From Bacillus bingmayongensis (lineage in GTDB: Bacteria; Bacillota; Bacilli; Bacillales; Bacillaceae_G): 64,000 nt of DNA. The notes under the pieces were generated by a model that saw nothing but the letters and a program-made list of their open reading frames with translations, searched no databases and was not told where the DNA came from. The stretch spans positions 62,001 to 126,000 of the forward strand of contig NZ_AKCS01000013.1 of assembly GCF_000299035.1 (NCBI RefSeq). Reading direction: 5' to 3'. Positions 53,744 to 63,900 of the stretch are shown one piece after another (position 1 is the first letter of the stretch; every line of letters begins with the position of its first letter). The position numbers and the translations under genes are program-made.

Positions 53744-54868
53744 TTAATTTAAAACGCCGCCATATAATATTTCCACTTCTACTTCAGGAGTAAACTTTAC
53801 CTTTTGATAATCTTTTTTCCAGTTCTTTTTCTTCCATAAATCTGGATGATAGGCGATAAGATGTCGTCCAACACCAAAGGCATCACAATGAGCTTTTTGG
53901 AGAGTTTTAATAATCTTTTTTGATTCTTTTGTAAGCTGTTCAGATAATTGCTTATTTAATTTTTTACGCTCTTTTGCTTTATGTAAATGATCTTTCGGAT
54001 ATTCGACGACAATGACTCGTAATTGAAGTTTAATATTTACATGAATATTTCCCTTTTTGTCTGTTGTCACTTTTCTTTTTCTTTTTACCTTTTGCTTATT
54101 TACTTCAATGGTGACATAATTAGCTGGTTTGGATGCATCCTTTCCTGATAATTTCTGTGTTATACGAGCGCTGGGCCCCATTTTCTCAGATAGCAATACG
54201 AAAAGTACCGATTGATTAAGAGGAAGGTGTCCTGTTAATTTATCATTGTGAAATAACGCTAGACCATTTGCAATGATTTCTTTCCCTTTTACTTTTATAG
54301 AAGGAAGAGTAAAATCTTCTCCAGGGTCTGCTATTTTGCGAAATACTGCTTCTAATGTTTCGTTTGGAAAAACACTCATGTCTTCTAAACTTCGTACTTT
54401 TTTCTTTAAAAATTCACCTATTAATAAATTTCCTACTTTTTTCTTCTCAAGAACTTTAGAGGCTTTGCCATCTACTGAAATGAGTTTTACAGGTGCAGTT
54501 GGATTACCGGGATCACGGAAACCGACATCTAGTAGTGGGAATATTCCCTTTTTTTCAAGAACTTTTCCTGTTAACTGTACATTATATTTAAAATAACGAG
54601 TATTTCCTGTTACATTTTTTCTTAATGAATCACTTGTATCTCGTGCAGTATGACCGGTCGCTGAGTGAATTTCATTTAAAACAGAGGATTGTTCTCCACC
54701 TGAGCTTTTGACAAGTTCGACGGTCTGCATTAACCGATTTTCAGATATTGCGTCATATGCAATACTATATGCTAGGTGCGCGTCTCTTAATGATTCTTGA
54801 TCCCAACATCCGGAAAGAAATAGCACAGTGCATATCATGATACACAAATTTATTATTCTTTTTAGCAT
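53744..54868 (-). CDS. Ger(x)C family germinant receptor lipoprotein
   Basis: This 374-aa protein has a lipoprotein signal with lipobox LSGC (Cys 21, then WDQESLRD, the GerC hallmark). Three GerC domains follow, rich in Lys. It is tethered to the outer face of the spore inner membrane and completes the receptor with the GerA- and GerB-type subunits encoded upstream, with which it overlaps by 7 bases. Some of its length is a charged helix (HLHKAKERKKLNKQLSEQL). Confidence 0.92.
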   Translation of the reverse strand: MLKRIINLCIMICTVLFLSGCWDQESLRDAHLAYSIAYDAISENRLMQTVELVKSSGGEQSSVLNEIHSATGHTARDTSDSLRKNVTGNTRYFKYNVQLTGKVLEKKGIFPLLDVGFRDPGNPTAPVKLISVDGKASKVLEKKKVGNLLIGEFLKKKVRSLEDMSVFPNETLEAVFRKIADPGEDFTLPSIKVKGKEIIANGLALFHNDKLTGHLPLNQSVLFVLLSEKMGPSARITQKLSGKDASKPANYVTIEVNKQKVKRKRKVTTDKKGNIHVNIKLQLRVIVVEYPKDHLHKAKERKKLNKQLSEQLTKESKKIIKTLQKAHCDAFGVGRHLIAYHPDLWKKKNWKKDYQKVKFTPEVEVEILYGGVLN

Positions 54869-55956
54869 GTATCTTCTCCTTGTTTATTTCGCAGTAGGGC
54901 GTAAAGTAAAAATAAGAAAGGAAGAATGCCAATGAAAATATAGGTGGTGTGATCTGCGAATTTGGCAATAGCCTCTAGTTCTTCAGGGGTATTCAAAAAA
55001 CAGGCGATACAAAAAGAAATAAGACCTATAATGGGAACAGCTTTTTGGTGCTTATCTAGTTTGAAAATATATCCTATTCCAGTAGATGATGCACAGAAAT
55101 AACTGACAATAGATGCTACAACAGTGGTCATCCATATAGGAATGAAAATGAGATCCGCACGATCTATAATACCGATGTGAAGAGATCTTAATAAATAGAC
55201 GACTGGTTGAGGGATTAACTCAATTTGCTTTGAGCTAAAGACGATAAAGCAGATCCATACTGTAAACGTATAAAATATCGTTACAAATCCATTGGCAATT
55301 GAAATAGCTTTTAACCTTGCTGTAGGGCTTCCGTGTGCAAACGGATAGGCGATGAGCATAATTTCAAACCCGTACATCGCAGTTATCGTTTCTTTCGATG
55401 CTCGAATAATGTTCCACCAACCTGCTTCTGTAATCGGGAAAATATATGAAAATTCAGCATGGGTAAGACCGAGCCCAATTAGAAAAGCCATTGGGACAAT
55501 AAGGATAGATATCATAACGTAAAATCGTACAATGACTTTGAACGTGTTATAAGCTACAAATGAACAAGCGAACGTGAATATTAAGAGAACAATAGACCAA
55601 GGAGTTACTTGTAAAATCCATATTTTAATGACGCTGCAAGCATTTAACATAACTGTCATGCCAATAAGCATAAAGTAGAAAATATAAGAAACACCAAGTA
55701 TTTTTCCAAATACGTTTCCGAACATTTTTGAAACAATTTCATAGAGTGTAGCTCCCGGAAATCGCTTCATTAATAACCACATGAGCAAAATAATGATTTG
55801 AATGATAAGTCCTGCTATTATTGTGGAAATCCATCCACCACCTTTTGAAATTGGGTGAAGGCGATTGGGAAGAGAGAGGAGACCTACACCAATTTGACAT
55901 TGAATAATAAAAACGGTAAATTGCCCAAGTGTAATTTTACTTTGATTGCTGATCAT
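54862..55956 (-). CDS. GerB-family germinant receptor integral membrane subunit
   Basis: This 364-aa protein has ten membrane helices and an APC-superfamily-like fold, with IQCQIGVGLLSLP in helix 1 and the mid-protein segment TITAMYGFEIMLIAYPF. GerB subunits are the probable germinant-binding site. The gene overlaps gerA by 20 bases and gerC by 7, so the three are translationally coupled. AGGAGGAGAG inside the gerA end serves its ATG. Confidence 0.92.
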   Translation of the reverse strand: MISNQSKITLGQFTVFIIQCQIGVGLLSLPNRLHPISKGGGWISTIIAGLIIQIIILLMWLLMKRFPGATLYEIVSKMFGNVFGKILGVSYIFYFMLIGMTVMLNACSVIKIWILQVTPWSIVLLIFTFACSFVAYNTFKVIVRFYVMISILIVPMAFLIGLGLTHAEFSYIFPITEAGWWNIIRASKETITAMYGFEIMLIAYPFAHGSPTARLKAISIANGFVTIFYTFTVWICFIVFSSKQIELIPQPVVYLLRSLHIGIIDRADLIFIPIWMTTVVASIVSYFCASSTGIGYIFKLDKHQKAVPIIGLISFCIACFLNTPEELEAIAKFADHTTYIFIGILPFLFLLYALLRNKQGEDTC

Positions 55957-57445
55957 CTCTCTCCTCCTCTCTGTTGATTGGCTGCCTTAACATTTTTTTA
56001 GGTTTTGGATCATGAGGGCGGTTCCCAAAAGACCAAATTGGGAGCCTTACAAACGCATCTTTCATATCTTTTATTCGCATTGGAGCGATTGGAGAAAGAT
56101 ATGGTGTATGAAAAGAATGAAGCTGACATAAATGAACAAATGTAATAATTAACCCAAATGAAATACCAACATAGCCGAATAGGGCAGCTAAAATCATTAA
56201 TGGAAATCGAAGTATACGAACAGCAGAGCTCATATCATTTGATGGAACGAGAAATGATGAAATCGCTGTTAAAGCAACAACAATAGTCATCGTATAAGAA
56301 ACAAGCCCCGCTTTTACAATGGCATCGCCAATTACTAAACCGCCTACAATACCAATAGTTTGGCCAACACGGCTTGGTAAACGAATCCCAGCTTCCCGTA
56401 ATAGTTCAAAGATTAACTCCAGTAATAAAGCTTCAATGATAGGAGGAAACGGTACACGCTCTAACGAAGATTTAATCGTATAAACTAATTCGAGCGGTAA
56501 AACGTCAGGATGAAAAGCGACGGTTGCGATATAAAAAGCGGGTAAGAGAAAAGCGATTAAAAAACTTACAATGCGAAGCATTCGAATGAAAGAGCCAACA
56601 ATCCAGCGATTGTTATAATCGTCTGGTGATTGATAGAAAGCAAATAATGTTACAGGAACAATAAGAGTTGTTGGATCTCCATCTGCTAAAATAGCAACTC
56701 TACCTTCCATAAGATTCGCTACTGTCCGGTCCGGACGCTCTGTGTTTAGCTGTTGTGGAAATGGTGAAAAAGATGTATCTTCAATAAATTCTTGTATATA
56801 CCCTGGCGGCATAAGTGAATCAGTTTTAATGGTTTGTAATCTTCTTTTTACCTCTGTTACAAGTTCATCGTTTGCTAAATCTTGCATATAGACAATGGCA
56901 ACTTTGGTATGCATTTCTTCACCAAGTGTAAAGTATTTAACCACTAAATTTGGATTTTTAATGAGTTTGCGAATGGAAGTTAAATTAGTAGCTAAATCTT
57001 CTACAAAACCAGTATGTGGTCCGCGGACAATTCCTTCGTTATCAGGTTCTTTTATATCTCTTTTTAGGGATAATGCTGTTTCGAAAATGCAAAAACTTTG
57101 AGCCTTTTCGTGAAAATACAAAGACTTTCCTTGTAATAAAAGTTGTATTCCATACAGTAAGTTTGTTTCGCTTTTCATGTTTAATGTAGAAAAGGCTTCA
57201 TTAAGTGATAATTCAGTTCGTGTTAATAAAGGTTCGAGGGCAAATTGATGAATTAAATTAGGATCTGCTAAAGATTCAATATATAATAGAGTGCCTTTTT
57301 CATTTTGAAAAGGAAGTTCAAGTTTTTTTAAATCATCGGAATGAAATAGTTTGTTTTCAAGGTAGTTGATATTTTCTGCAAAGGATGGAAACATATGCTT
57401 TTCTTTATTTCCAGATTGCTTATCGTTTTGTTTTATTTGTGTCAT
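55937..57445 (-). CDS. GerA-family germinant receptor subunit
   Basis: The protein has 502 residues from the ATG at 57445, served by AAAGGTGG; the frame's GTG at 57454 overlaps the site. It has a hydrophilic N-terminal domain to about residue 280, with the conserved SFSPFPQQLNTERPDRTVANLMEGRVAILADG, then five to six membrane helices and a Lys/Arg/Pro tail. It is in the spore inner membrane. Which germinant it serves cannot be told. A CATAATA sigma-G-like -10 lies at 57497-57491 on the - strand with a poor -35. Confidence 0.93.
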   Translation of the reverse strand: MTQIKQNDKQSGNKEKHMFPSFAENINYLENKLFHSDDLKKLELPFQNEKGTLLYIESLADPNLIHQFALEPLLTRTELSLNEAFSTLNMKSETNLLYGIQLLLQGKSLYFHEKAQSFCIFETALSLKRDIKEPDNEGIVRGPHTGFVEDLATNLTSIRKLIKNPNLVVKYFTLGEEMHTKVAIVYMQDLANDELVTEVKRRLQTIKTDSLMPPGYIQEFIEDTSFSPFPQQLNTERPDRTVANLMEGRVAILADGDPTTLIVPVTLFAFYQSPDDYNNRWIVGSFIRMLRIVSFLIAFLLPAFYIATVAFHPDVLPLELVYTIKSSLERVPFPPIIEALLLELIFELLREAGIRLPSRVGQTIGIVGGLVIGDAIVKAGLVSYTMTIVVALTAISSFLVPSNDMSSAVRILRFPLMILAALFGYVGISFGLIITFVHLCQLHSFHTPYLSPIAPMRIKDMKDAFVRLPIWSFGNRPHDPKPKKMLRQPINREEERDDQQSK

Positions 57446-57645
57446 AATTTCCACCTTTTATAGAATAAAATCATGTTGTTAATTTTTGCTTATTATGAAA
57501 AATTTATGCTTATATTTGTTGGTGGGAATCTGTAGAATCGCAAACAATTGGAAATACAATGTGTATAGATAGTATTTGTCTATTGGTATTAAGGGTTTTA
57601 TGGGGATGTATAACATCACCAGTTTCTTGCTTTGAATTTAGATAT

Positions 57646-57797
57646 AAAGTGAAACTTTAATCAGTGGGGGCTTCATCCCCACTGATTATTAGTTGAACGA
57701 ATCGGGCTTTTATGGGCAGTTGATCCCCCACCTGACTTCTTTGCTTCTGCTGAATTTTGAGGTGGGGGTCTTACTGCCCGCAAATAGCGGGATAAAT
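57646..57797 (+). repeat. Full-length copy of the ~150-bp intergenic repeat (bcr-like)
   Basis: It begins AAAGTGAAACTTTAATCAG. A first hairpin (CAGTGGGGG-CTTCA-TCCCCACTG) follows, then CGGGCTTTTATGGGCAGTTG. A second stem has CCCCCACCTGACTTC pairing with GAGGTGGGGG, and the end is CTTACTGCCCGCAAATAGCGGGATAAA. The right end also has CCCGC-AAATA-GCGGG. It has no ORF worth calling. It is the reference for the deleted copy (13.71 kb) and nested copy (35.42 kb). Confidence 0.8.
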
Positions 57798-57930
57798 TTA
57801 CAAGCAAATTATATCTATACTAGATTAACGATATTAATATATATCTTTTGTACTATAAAGATTACGTCTAATGGAATGTACAATTACATCATTTGATGAA
57901 TAGGAAATTTCTTCAAGGCGATTTATACTA
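57798..57930 (+). other. AT-rich spacer, no gene
   Basis: No coding frame, clear operator or terminator is seen. TATACT at about 57925-57930 could be the -10 of a short transcript leading into the structured element that follows, but no convincing -35 goes with it. Confidence 0.3.
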
Positions 57931-57933
57931 GTA

Positions 57934-58015
57934 TTGTGTCCTGCCTGTTTAGGTGTAGCACACAGCCGGTGATTGGCTAGTGGGAGTCTTCCCATTTTGC
58001 CAGTGCCGGTTTTTT
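57934..58015 (+). ncRNA. Orphan two-hairpin structure ending in a terminator
   Basis: TGTGT...ACACA (about 57935-57963) encloses CCT-GTTT-AGG. Then GCCGGTGATTGGC (about 57965) pairs imperfectly with GCCAGTGCCGG, with an inner TGGGA-GTCT-TCCCA stem, and runs into GGTTTTTTG. It terminates no known gene and lies about 50 bases before a sensor kinase gene. It could be a small RNA or an attenuating leader. I do not recognise a riboswitch class. Confidence 0.45.
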
Positions 58016-58063
58016 GTTGGATAATAGAGAAAATATATTTTTTACAAGAAAGAAGGGACTATT

Positions 58064-59896
58064 TTGAAAGATGTAGATTCTATTTCTATGAAAGAAAAAG
58101 TAGCAAGTTATTATCTTTATTTCATTTCTTTTTTTGGTTTGATTACTATAACTATATCTTTACTTGAAATTAAAATCCCTTCTCATCCAACGATACTCGT
58201 ATTGTTAGTGCTATTTATGGGGATTAATGAGTATTTTCCTGTACGATTCTGGAGAGGAGTAAGTTCACTGAGCTTTCCAATTATTTATTCTATGCTCTTG
58301 TTGTTTGGAACACATATAACTGTACTTTCTCTTGTATTTGTTACGTTAATTATTCATCTGCTTCGCCGTTCGCCAGTGGAAAGGATGCTTTTTAATAGTA
58401 CTCAGCATGCTCTTAGCCTTATACTAGCAGAATGGTTTTCTAGCAATTGTATGCTGTGGTTGATTAGCGGAATGAATATGACAGTTTTATATGAGAAATT
58501 AATATTTTTGCTATTGTTTAGCATATTTTTTTGTTTTTTCAACAACCTTTTCTATGATTTATTAATAGTACTTCTTCCTCAGCCATATTCGGTACGTCGG
58601 TGGAATCAAAAAAACATATCAGTATTTCTTTGCGAAAGTTTTTGTTTATTCTATGCTGCACTTATACATATATTAGGTACGCAATATCGTTTAGAGATGA
58701 ATGAAATTGTAGTTTTTTTCTTCTTCTTTCCACTTGTAGCAATCTCAATTATTAGTTCATTTTCTGCAAGAATACGGATGGAAAAAGAAAGATTATATGA
58801 ATTTTTTCTCATTACGACAGAATTAAGCCGTGGATTATCTGGTGGAAATCTACAACATATAAAAAAATCACTTAAAGGATTTTTAGGAATACAAGCATAT
58901 GTATTATGGACAAAAGACGAGGGAGAATGGAATATTCAGTTAAAGGATGGAAAGTTGAAAGAATTCATGTCTGATTATTCTGATGATGCCAAAAAGTTTG
59001 AGGAGATATCTAAAAATGTAGTGTTTAATAATTGGAAAGTTGGTACAGCACCGGGAGATGGTGTGTTTGAGGATGTTATACGCTCCCTTGTTTATTTTCC
59101 TCTCATTGTAAATAATGAATTGATTGGGATGTTTGTTGCAGGAAAAAGTAGAAATTTTGGCTTTTTTCCAGAAGATGTGCAGTTATTAGAAACTTTTTCT
59201 AATCAATTAGCTAATATAGTTAAAACGAGAATATTGATTTCCGAACAAGAAAAAAGGATGATTTTAGAAGAAAGAAATAGAATTGCTCGCGAAATTCATG
59301 ATGGTATTGCGCAAGCGTTAGCTGGAGTGATATTTCAACTAGAATCCGCCCAGAAAAAATATCGTGATAAACCAACTGATATGCAGCAAGTAGTGGAGAA
59401 AAGTATTAGGAAATTAAGAGGAAGCTTAGGGGAAGTTCGCTATTCTATTTATGCCTTAAAGCCGTACCCAACGCAGCAATTAGGACTCAAGCAAGCGATA
59501 GCAAGTAAGATAAAATCTATAAAACAAGAATATGAACTAGACATTAGATACCATGAAAGAGGTCATTCTCGAACGCTTAGTTTTTCTAAAGAAAGAGTCA
59601 TTTTTGATACATTCCAAGAGAGTTTACAGAACATTGTTAAACATGCACAAGCGGAAAAGATTGATGTTCTGTTAAGTTATCAGCGTGAACACGTACTTTT
59701 AAAGGTGAAAGATAATGGAGTGGGTTTTTCTCTATTTGAGTCTATGGTTAAAACGAAGTGTGAACCACATTATGGTATATTACATATGAATGAACAAGCT
59801 GAACAGCTGGGGGCTACTTTACAGATTGATAGTTCTGTAGGGAAGGGGACAGAAATTACATTGTTAATTCCAGATTCACAAACAAGGGGTGCGTAA
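58064..59896 (+). CDS. Membrane sensor histidine kinase (NarL-partner type, HisKA_3)
   Basis: The protein has 610 residues from TTG at 58064, which has AAGAAGGGAC. About eight N-terminal membrane helices form a MASE-like sensor to residue 240. A GAF-like cytosolic domain lies at about 255-395, a HisKA_3 dimerisation helix with IAREIHDGIAQALAGVIFQLE at about 410, and a HATPase at about 500-605 (NIVKHAQAE, DNGVGF, GTEITLLIP). It phosphorylates the response regulator that starts 1 base after its stop codon. The signal is unknown. Confidence 0.9.
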   Translation: MKDVDSISMKEKVASYYLYFISFFGLITITISLLEIKIPSHPTILVLLVLFMGINEYFPVRFWRGVSSLSFPIIYSMLLLFGTHITVLSLVFVTLIIHLLRRSPVERMLFNSTQHALSLILAEWFSSNCMLWLISGMNMTVLYEKLIFLLLFSIFFCFFNNLFYDLLIVLLPQPYSVRRWNQKNISVFLCESFCLFYAALIHILGTQYRLEMNEIVVFFFFFPLVAISIISSFSARIRMEKERLYEFFLITTELSRGLSGGNLQHIKKSLKGFLGIQAYVLWTKDEGEWNIQLKDGKLKEFMSDYSDDAKKFEEISKNVVFNNWKVGTAPGDGVFEDVIRSLVYFPLIVNNELIGMFVAGKSRNFGFFPEDVQLLETFSNQLANIVKTRILISEQEKRMILEERNRIAREIHDGIAQALAGVIFQLESAQKKYRDKPTDMQQVVEKSIRKLRGSLGEVRYSIYALKPYPTQQLGLKQAIASKIKSIKQEYELDIRYHERGHSRTLSFSKERVIFDTFQESLQNIVKHAQAEKIDVLLSYQREHVLLKVKDNGVGFSLFESMVKTKCEPHYGILHMNEQAEQLGATLQIDSSVGKGTEITLLIPDSQTRGA

Positions 59897-59897
59897 A

Positions 59898-60539
59898 ATG
59901 ATTAAAATATTAGTAGTGGATGATCATGCTTTTTTACGAGACGCAATTCGTAGCATACTAGAGGTTGAATCTGATATAAGAGTAGTTGGAGAAGCGGTCT
60001 CTGGGGACGAGATATTAGAGAAAGTTGAGGAATGCAGGCCAGATTGTATCTTGATGGATATCAATCTTCCAGGAAAAAATGGAATTGAAGCTACGGCACT
60101 AGTGAAAAAACAGTATCCAACTTGCCGAGTGCTTGCTTTTACTATGTATGAGCATGATGAGTATTTAATGGATGCGCTTCAGGCAGGTGCTGATGGCTAT
60201 TTATTGAAGGATTCATCATCAGAGCAAGTAGTGGCAGCGATTCGAATGTTATATCAAGGAGATTCAGTTATTCATCCGCGTATGACTAAAAAATTAATTA
60301 CGTATCATCAGCAACAAATGAAATTAGAACCAAACGAAAATGAACTGACAGAGCGTGAAAAGGAAATTCTCTTTGAATTGGTCAAAGGGCTTAGTAATAA
60401 AGAAATTGCTGAAGCTCTATATATTAGTGACAAGACAGTTAAAATTCACATCAATAAAATTTTTAAAAAACTGAATGTAAAAAGTCGTTCGCAAGCGGTA
60501 ATTTATGCTGTTCGAAATCAGCTGGTTCCGCTGGACTAA
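59898..60539 (+). CDS. NarL/LuxR-family response regulator
   Basis: The protein has 213 residues from the ATG at 59898, served by AAGGGG in the kinase end. The receiver domain has acidic D8 and D9 and the phosphorylation site D54 in LMDINLPG. The LuxR HTH is at about 145-205 (ELTEREKEILFELVKGLSNKEIAEALYISDKTVKIH). It is coupled to the preceding kinase. Its targets are not known; the S8 protease downstream is a candidate only by position, and a strong terminator separates them. Confidence 0.93.
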   Translation: MIKILVVDDHAFLRDAIRSILEVESDIRVVGEAVSGDEILEKVEECRPDCILMDINLPGKNGIEATALVKKQYPTCRVLAFTMYEHDEYLMDALQAGADGYLLKDSSSEQVVAAIRMLYQGDSVIHPRMTKKLITYHQQQMKLEPNENELTEREKEILFELVKGLSNKEIAEALYISDKTVKIHINKIFKKLNVKSRSQAVIYAVRNQLVPLD

Positions 60540-60552
60540 ATAAGAGATGTCT

Positions 60553-60614
60553 AAAAGAACTATCGTGTTTCTTTATTGTATATTACAAGGAATAAAGAGC
60601 AAGATAGTTCTTTT
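60553..60614 (+). terminator. Terminator of the two-component operon
   Basis: AAAAGAACTATC (60553-60564) pairs with GATAGTTCTTTT (60603-60614), and an inner TCTTTATT/AATAAAGA stem (60570-60577 with 60591-60598) extends it. Confidence 0.88.
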
Positions 60615-60933
60615 GTACTATTTAGGTGTAGAATCATTAGAACAAAAATTACTCCTTTTGTTTAATTTTCAGAAAAATCAAAATGTGGAATAATAAAAAT
60701 AGAATTATAGTTTAATTCTATTAATAATTCATTTTGTGAAAATTTGTTAATGAAAATAAATTATAGGGGGATTTTATAGGAAAAGATTGGGAATGAGTGG
60801 ATGGTAGCAGTGCTGGATATTCTCAATCATATGAAATAAAGATTCAAGATTAATAGAATTGCCAATGCTGAACAAGGTTTTGAGAATTAATTCGTTTAGA
60901 AAAAATAATTTTGTAATGATAAGGGGATGCCAT
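60615..60933 (+). other. Upstream region of the S8 protease
   Basis: This stretch is AT-rich and non-coding. No clear operator is seen. AAGGGGATG at 60921-60929 gives the ribosome binding site for the protease ATG at 60934. Confidence 0.35.
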
Positions 60934-63900
60934 ATGAAGAGAAGAAAATTTGGAAAGATTCTTATTGGAACGTTGACAGTTGGTATGTTATTGTCTCAGG
61001 GAATTCCATATAACGTATTGGCAGAAGAGGTGAATACATCTACTTTAACTGGAATTGATGATGCAAATTCTGTATTGAAAGGACTTACAAAGGAACAGCG
61101 TAATGCTTTAAAAACATTAGATGCAAAACCGGGCTTTGTTATTTCACCAGGTATCAATACAGCAAGTCCTGATAATGTGAATGTAATTGTAGAGTTCAAG
61201 CAAGCTCCTGCTAAAATTGAGGTGCTAAAAGAAGCGGCTAAAGGAAAAAAACTAGCTCTTTCGACTGCGGAACAAAATGTGGAAGCATCTCATAAAGGAT
61301 TTAAATCTGAGCTTGAACAGCTTCGAAAAAAGAAAGATAAAGGGGAAAATTTTAAATCTGCCAAAATAACGAGAGAATATAAGAATGCCTTTAATGGTGT
61401 GGCAATGTCCTTACCTGGGAATATGATTGAAGACTTAGTTCGCACTGGTATTGTTAAGCGCGTATGGGAAGATCAGGAGGTCAAAATTGATTTGCCGAAA
61501 GACACAGCTAAGACTGCTGTCCAGCCGAAAATGGCAGATAGCGTACCACAAATCGGTGTGGACAAGCTTCACGCTGAAAAAATAACAGGTAAAGGAATTA
61601 AGGTGGGGGTACTGGATACAGGTATCGATTATAACCACCCTGATTTAAAAGATGCATATAAAGGATATCGTGCAAAGCAAGGTGAAGATCCAACAAAAAT
61701 AGATCCGAACTCTATAAAAGGATGGGACTTTGTTAATAACGATGCTGATCCTATGGAGACAACGTATAAGGATTGGCAAAATTCCGGAGGTTATCCTGAG
61801 ATTTATGATGGAAGTGCATATTATACATCTCATGGTACTCATGTAGCTGGAACCATAGCTGCCGGTAAGAAAAATGGTGTGGATTATGCGGTTCAAGGGG
61901 TAGCCCCTGATGTCGATTTATATTCTTATCGCGTACTAGGACCATATGGAAGCGGACAAATAAATGGTATTATTGCTGCGATTGATAAAGCAGTGAAAGA
62001 CGATATGGATGTTATTAATTTATCACTAGGTGCATCTATTAATGATCCTTTATATCCTACTTCTGTGGCAGTGAACAATGCAATGTTAGCTGGTGTTGTC
62101 ACAGTTGTGGCGGCAGGAAATAGTGGACCAGAAGAAGGGACTCTTGGATCACCTAGTGCGGCGGCACTTCCGATTACAGTTGGAGCGAGCGACGCTGCGA
62201 TGACCATTCCAACATTTTCGGCTGATGCAGGTGATTTACATGTGGATAAGATGATGCTACTTGGAAAAAGCTTTACTGATAAGCTTGAGGACTTAAAAGG
62301 GAAATCTTTATCTGTTGTATATGCAGGGCTTGGAAAATCAGGTGATTTTACGGGGAAAGATGTAAAAGGAAAGTTAGCGCTTATCCAGCGTGGTGAGATT
62401 ACATTTGATGAAAAGATTAAAAATGCAAAAGAAGCAGGCGCAAAAGCCGTTATTGTGTACAACAATGTGGATGGTGAAATTACAAGTTATCTTGGAGAAA
62501 GTACCTCATCTATTCCATCTTTCCGCTTAACAAAAGCAGATGGTGAGAAATTACAAGCAAAAGCTGTACAAGGAGATGTATCTTTAGCGTTTGGAGAACT
62601 GAGTAACACAAAAACAGAGGGAGATCACTTAGCTGATTTCAGTTCACGCGGTCCTGCAAGTAAAACAGATGATATTAAACCAGATATTGTAGCGCCAGGT
62701 GTGTCTATTTTCTCTACTGTTCCTGAGTATATAAATGATCCAAAGGATGGCGAAAATTATCCGGTAGCATATGGACGTATGTCAGGTACATCTATGGCAA
62801 CTCCTCATACTGCGGGGGTAGCAGCATTAATTTTACAAGAACATCCAAACTATAGTCCGTTTGAAGTAAAAGAGGCGCTTATGAATACAGCAGTTGATTT
62901 AAAAGAAGAGCGTTCTGTATTTGAAGTAGGATCAGGACGAATTGATGCTTATCGTGCAGTTCATACGGATACATTTATTGAAGTTATCGATAAAACGTCA
63001 AACATTGTAAATGATGAAGAAGTAGAAATGGAAGAAAAAACTGGCTCTATTGCATTCGGTTATAAAACTCAATTGGCAAATGGACCAATTAAAGATAGCC
63101 GAAAAGTTCTCATTAAAAACAACAATAAAACAGAAGAAAAAGAGTTCAAATTAGAAGTAGAGTTTTCACCAACGAGTGTAGGGGTGCAGGATGCAGCGAA
63201 GAATGGTGTGAAATTGAACGTACAAGATTCTATTAAGGTAGCCCCCGGTGCATCTGGTGAAATTAGTCCTGAAATTATTATTCCAGAAAACGCAGAATTC
63301 GGTAGATATGAAGGATATATTCATATTTCAAATAAAAACAATGAAAAAGAAATATATCAAGTACCATTCGCAGTGAAATTCACAGAAAAAGGAATTGCAT
63401 CTGTAGATTTGCTTAGAGATGCAATGGCGACAGATGCATCTAACTTCCATCCATTTATGGGAAGACCGAGTTCACCGTTGACATTTAAATTAAATAGTCC
63501 ACTTGAAACCATTGATGCGGTGGTGAAGGATCGAAAAACAGGAAAGGCATTAGGAATTGTTGGCACACTTAATGCTAGCGGTCTAACACCGAATAATGAA
63601 TATATAATGTTCGATGGTATGGGAGGATATGTGTTCCCATTTACAGGAGATCCAAATCATCCAATTGGAGACAAGCGGGTTATGTTGCCTGACGGAGATT
63701 ACCAACTCGACTTTGTTGGATACGATAAAGAAGGGAAATCTTATACAAAAGGAGATAGCGCAATTATTGATAATGTTAAACCTGAAGTGAAGTTCAATGA
63801 TGTGCAACCTGGGGTTCATGAAGTAAATGAATCTATGTTCACAGAAGAAGATGGACAAAGGGCATTATGGGTACATGGTAATATTTATGATTCTACGGTG

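Noticed and set aside
57693-57896. A 67-codon + strand frame starting within the intergenic repeat.
   Set aside because: It reads through the repeat's hairpins into AT-rich DNA, with no RBS and no sensible protein composition.
57934-58015. c-di-GMP (GEMM), M-box, TPP or FMN riboswitch.
   Set aside because: The conserved sequence blocks of these classes were looked for by eye and are not present.
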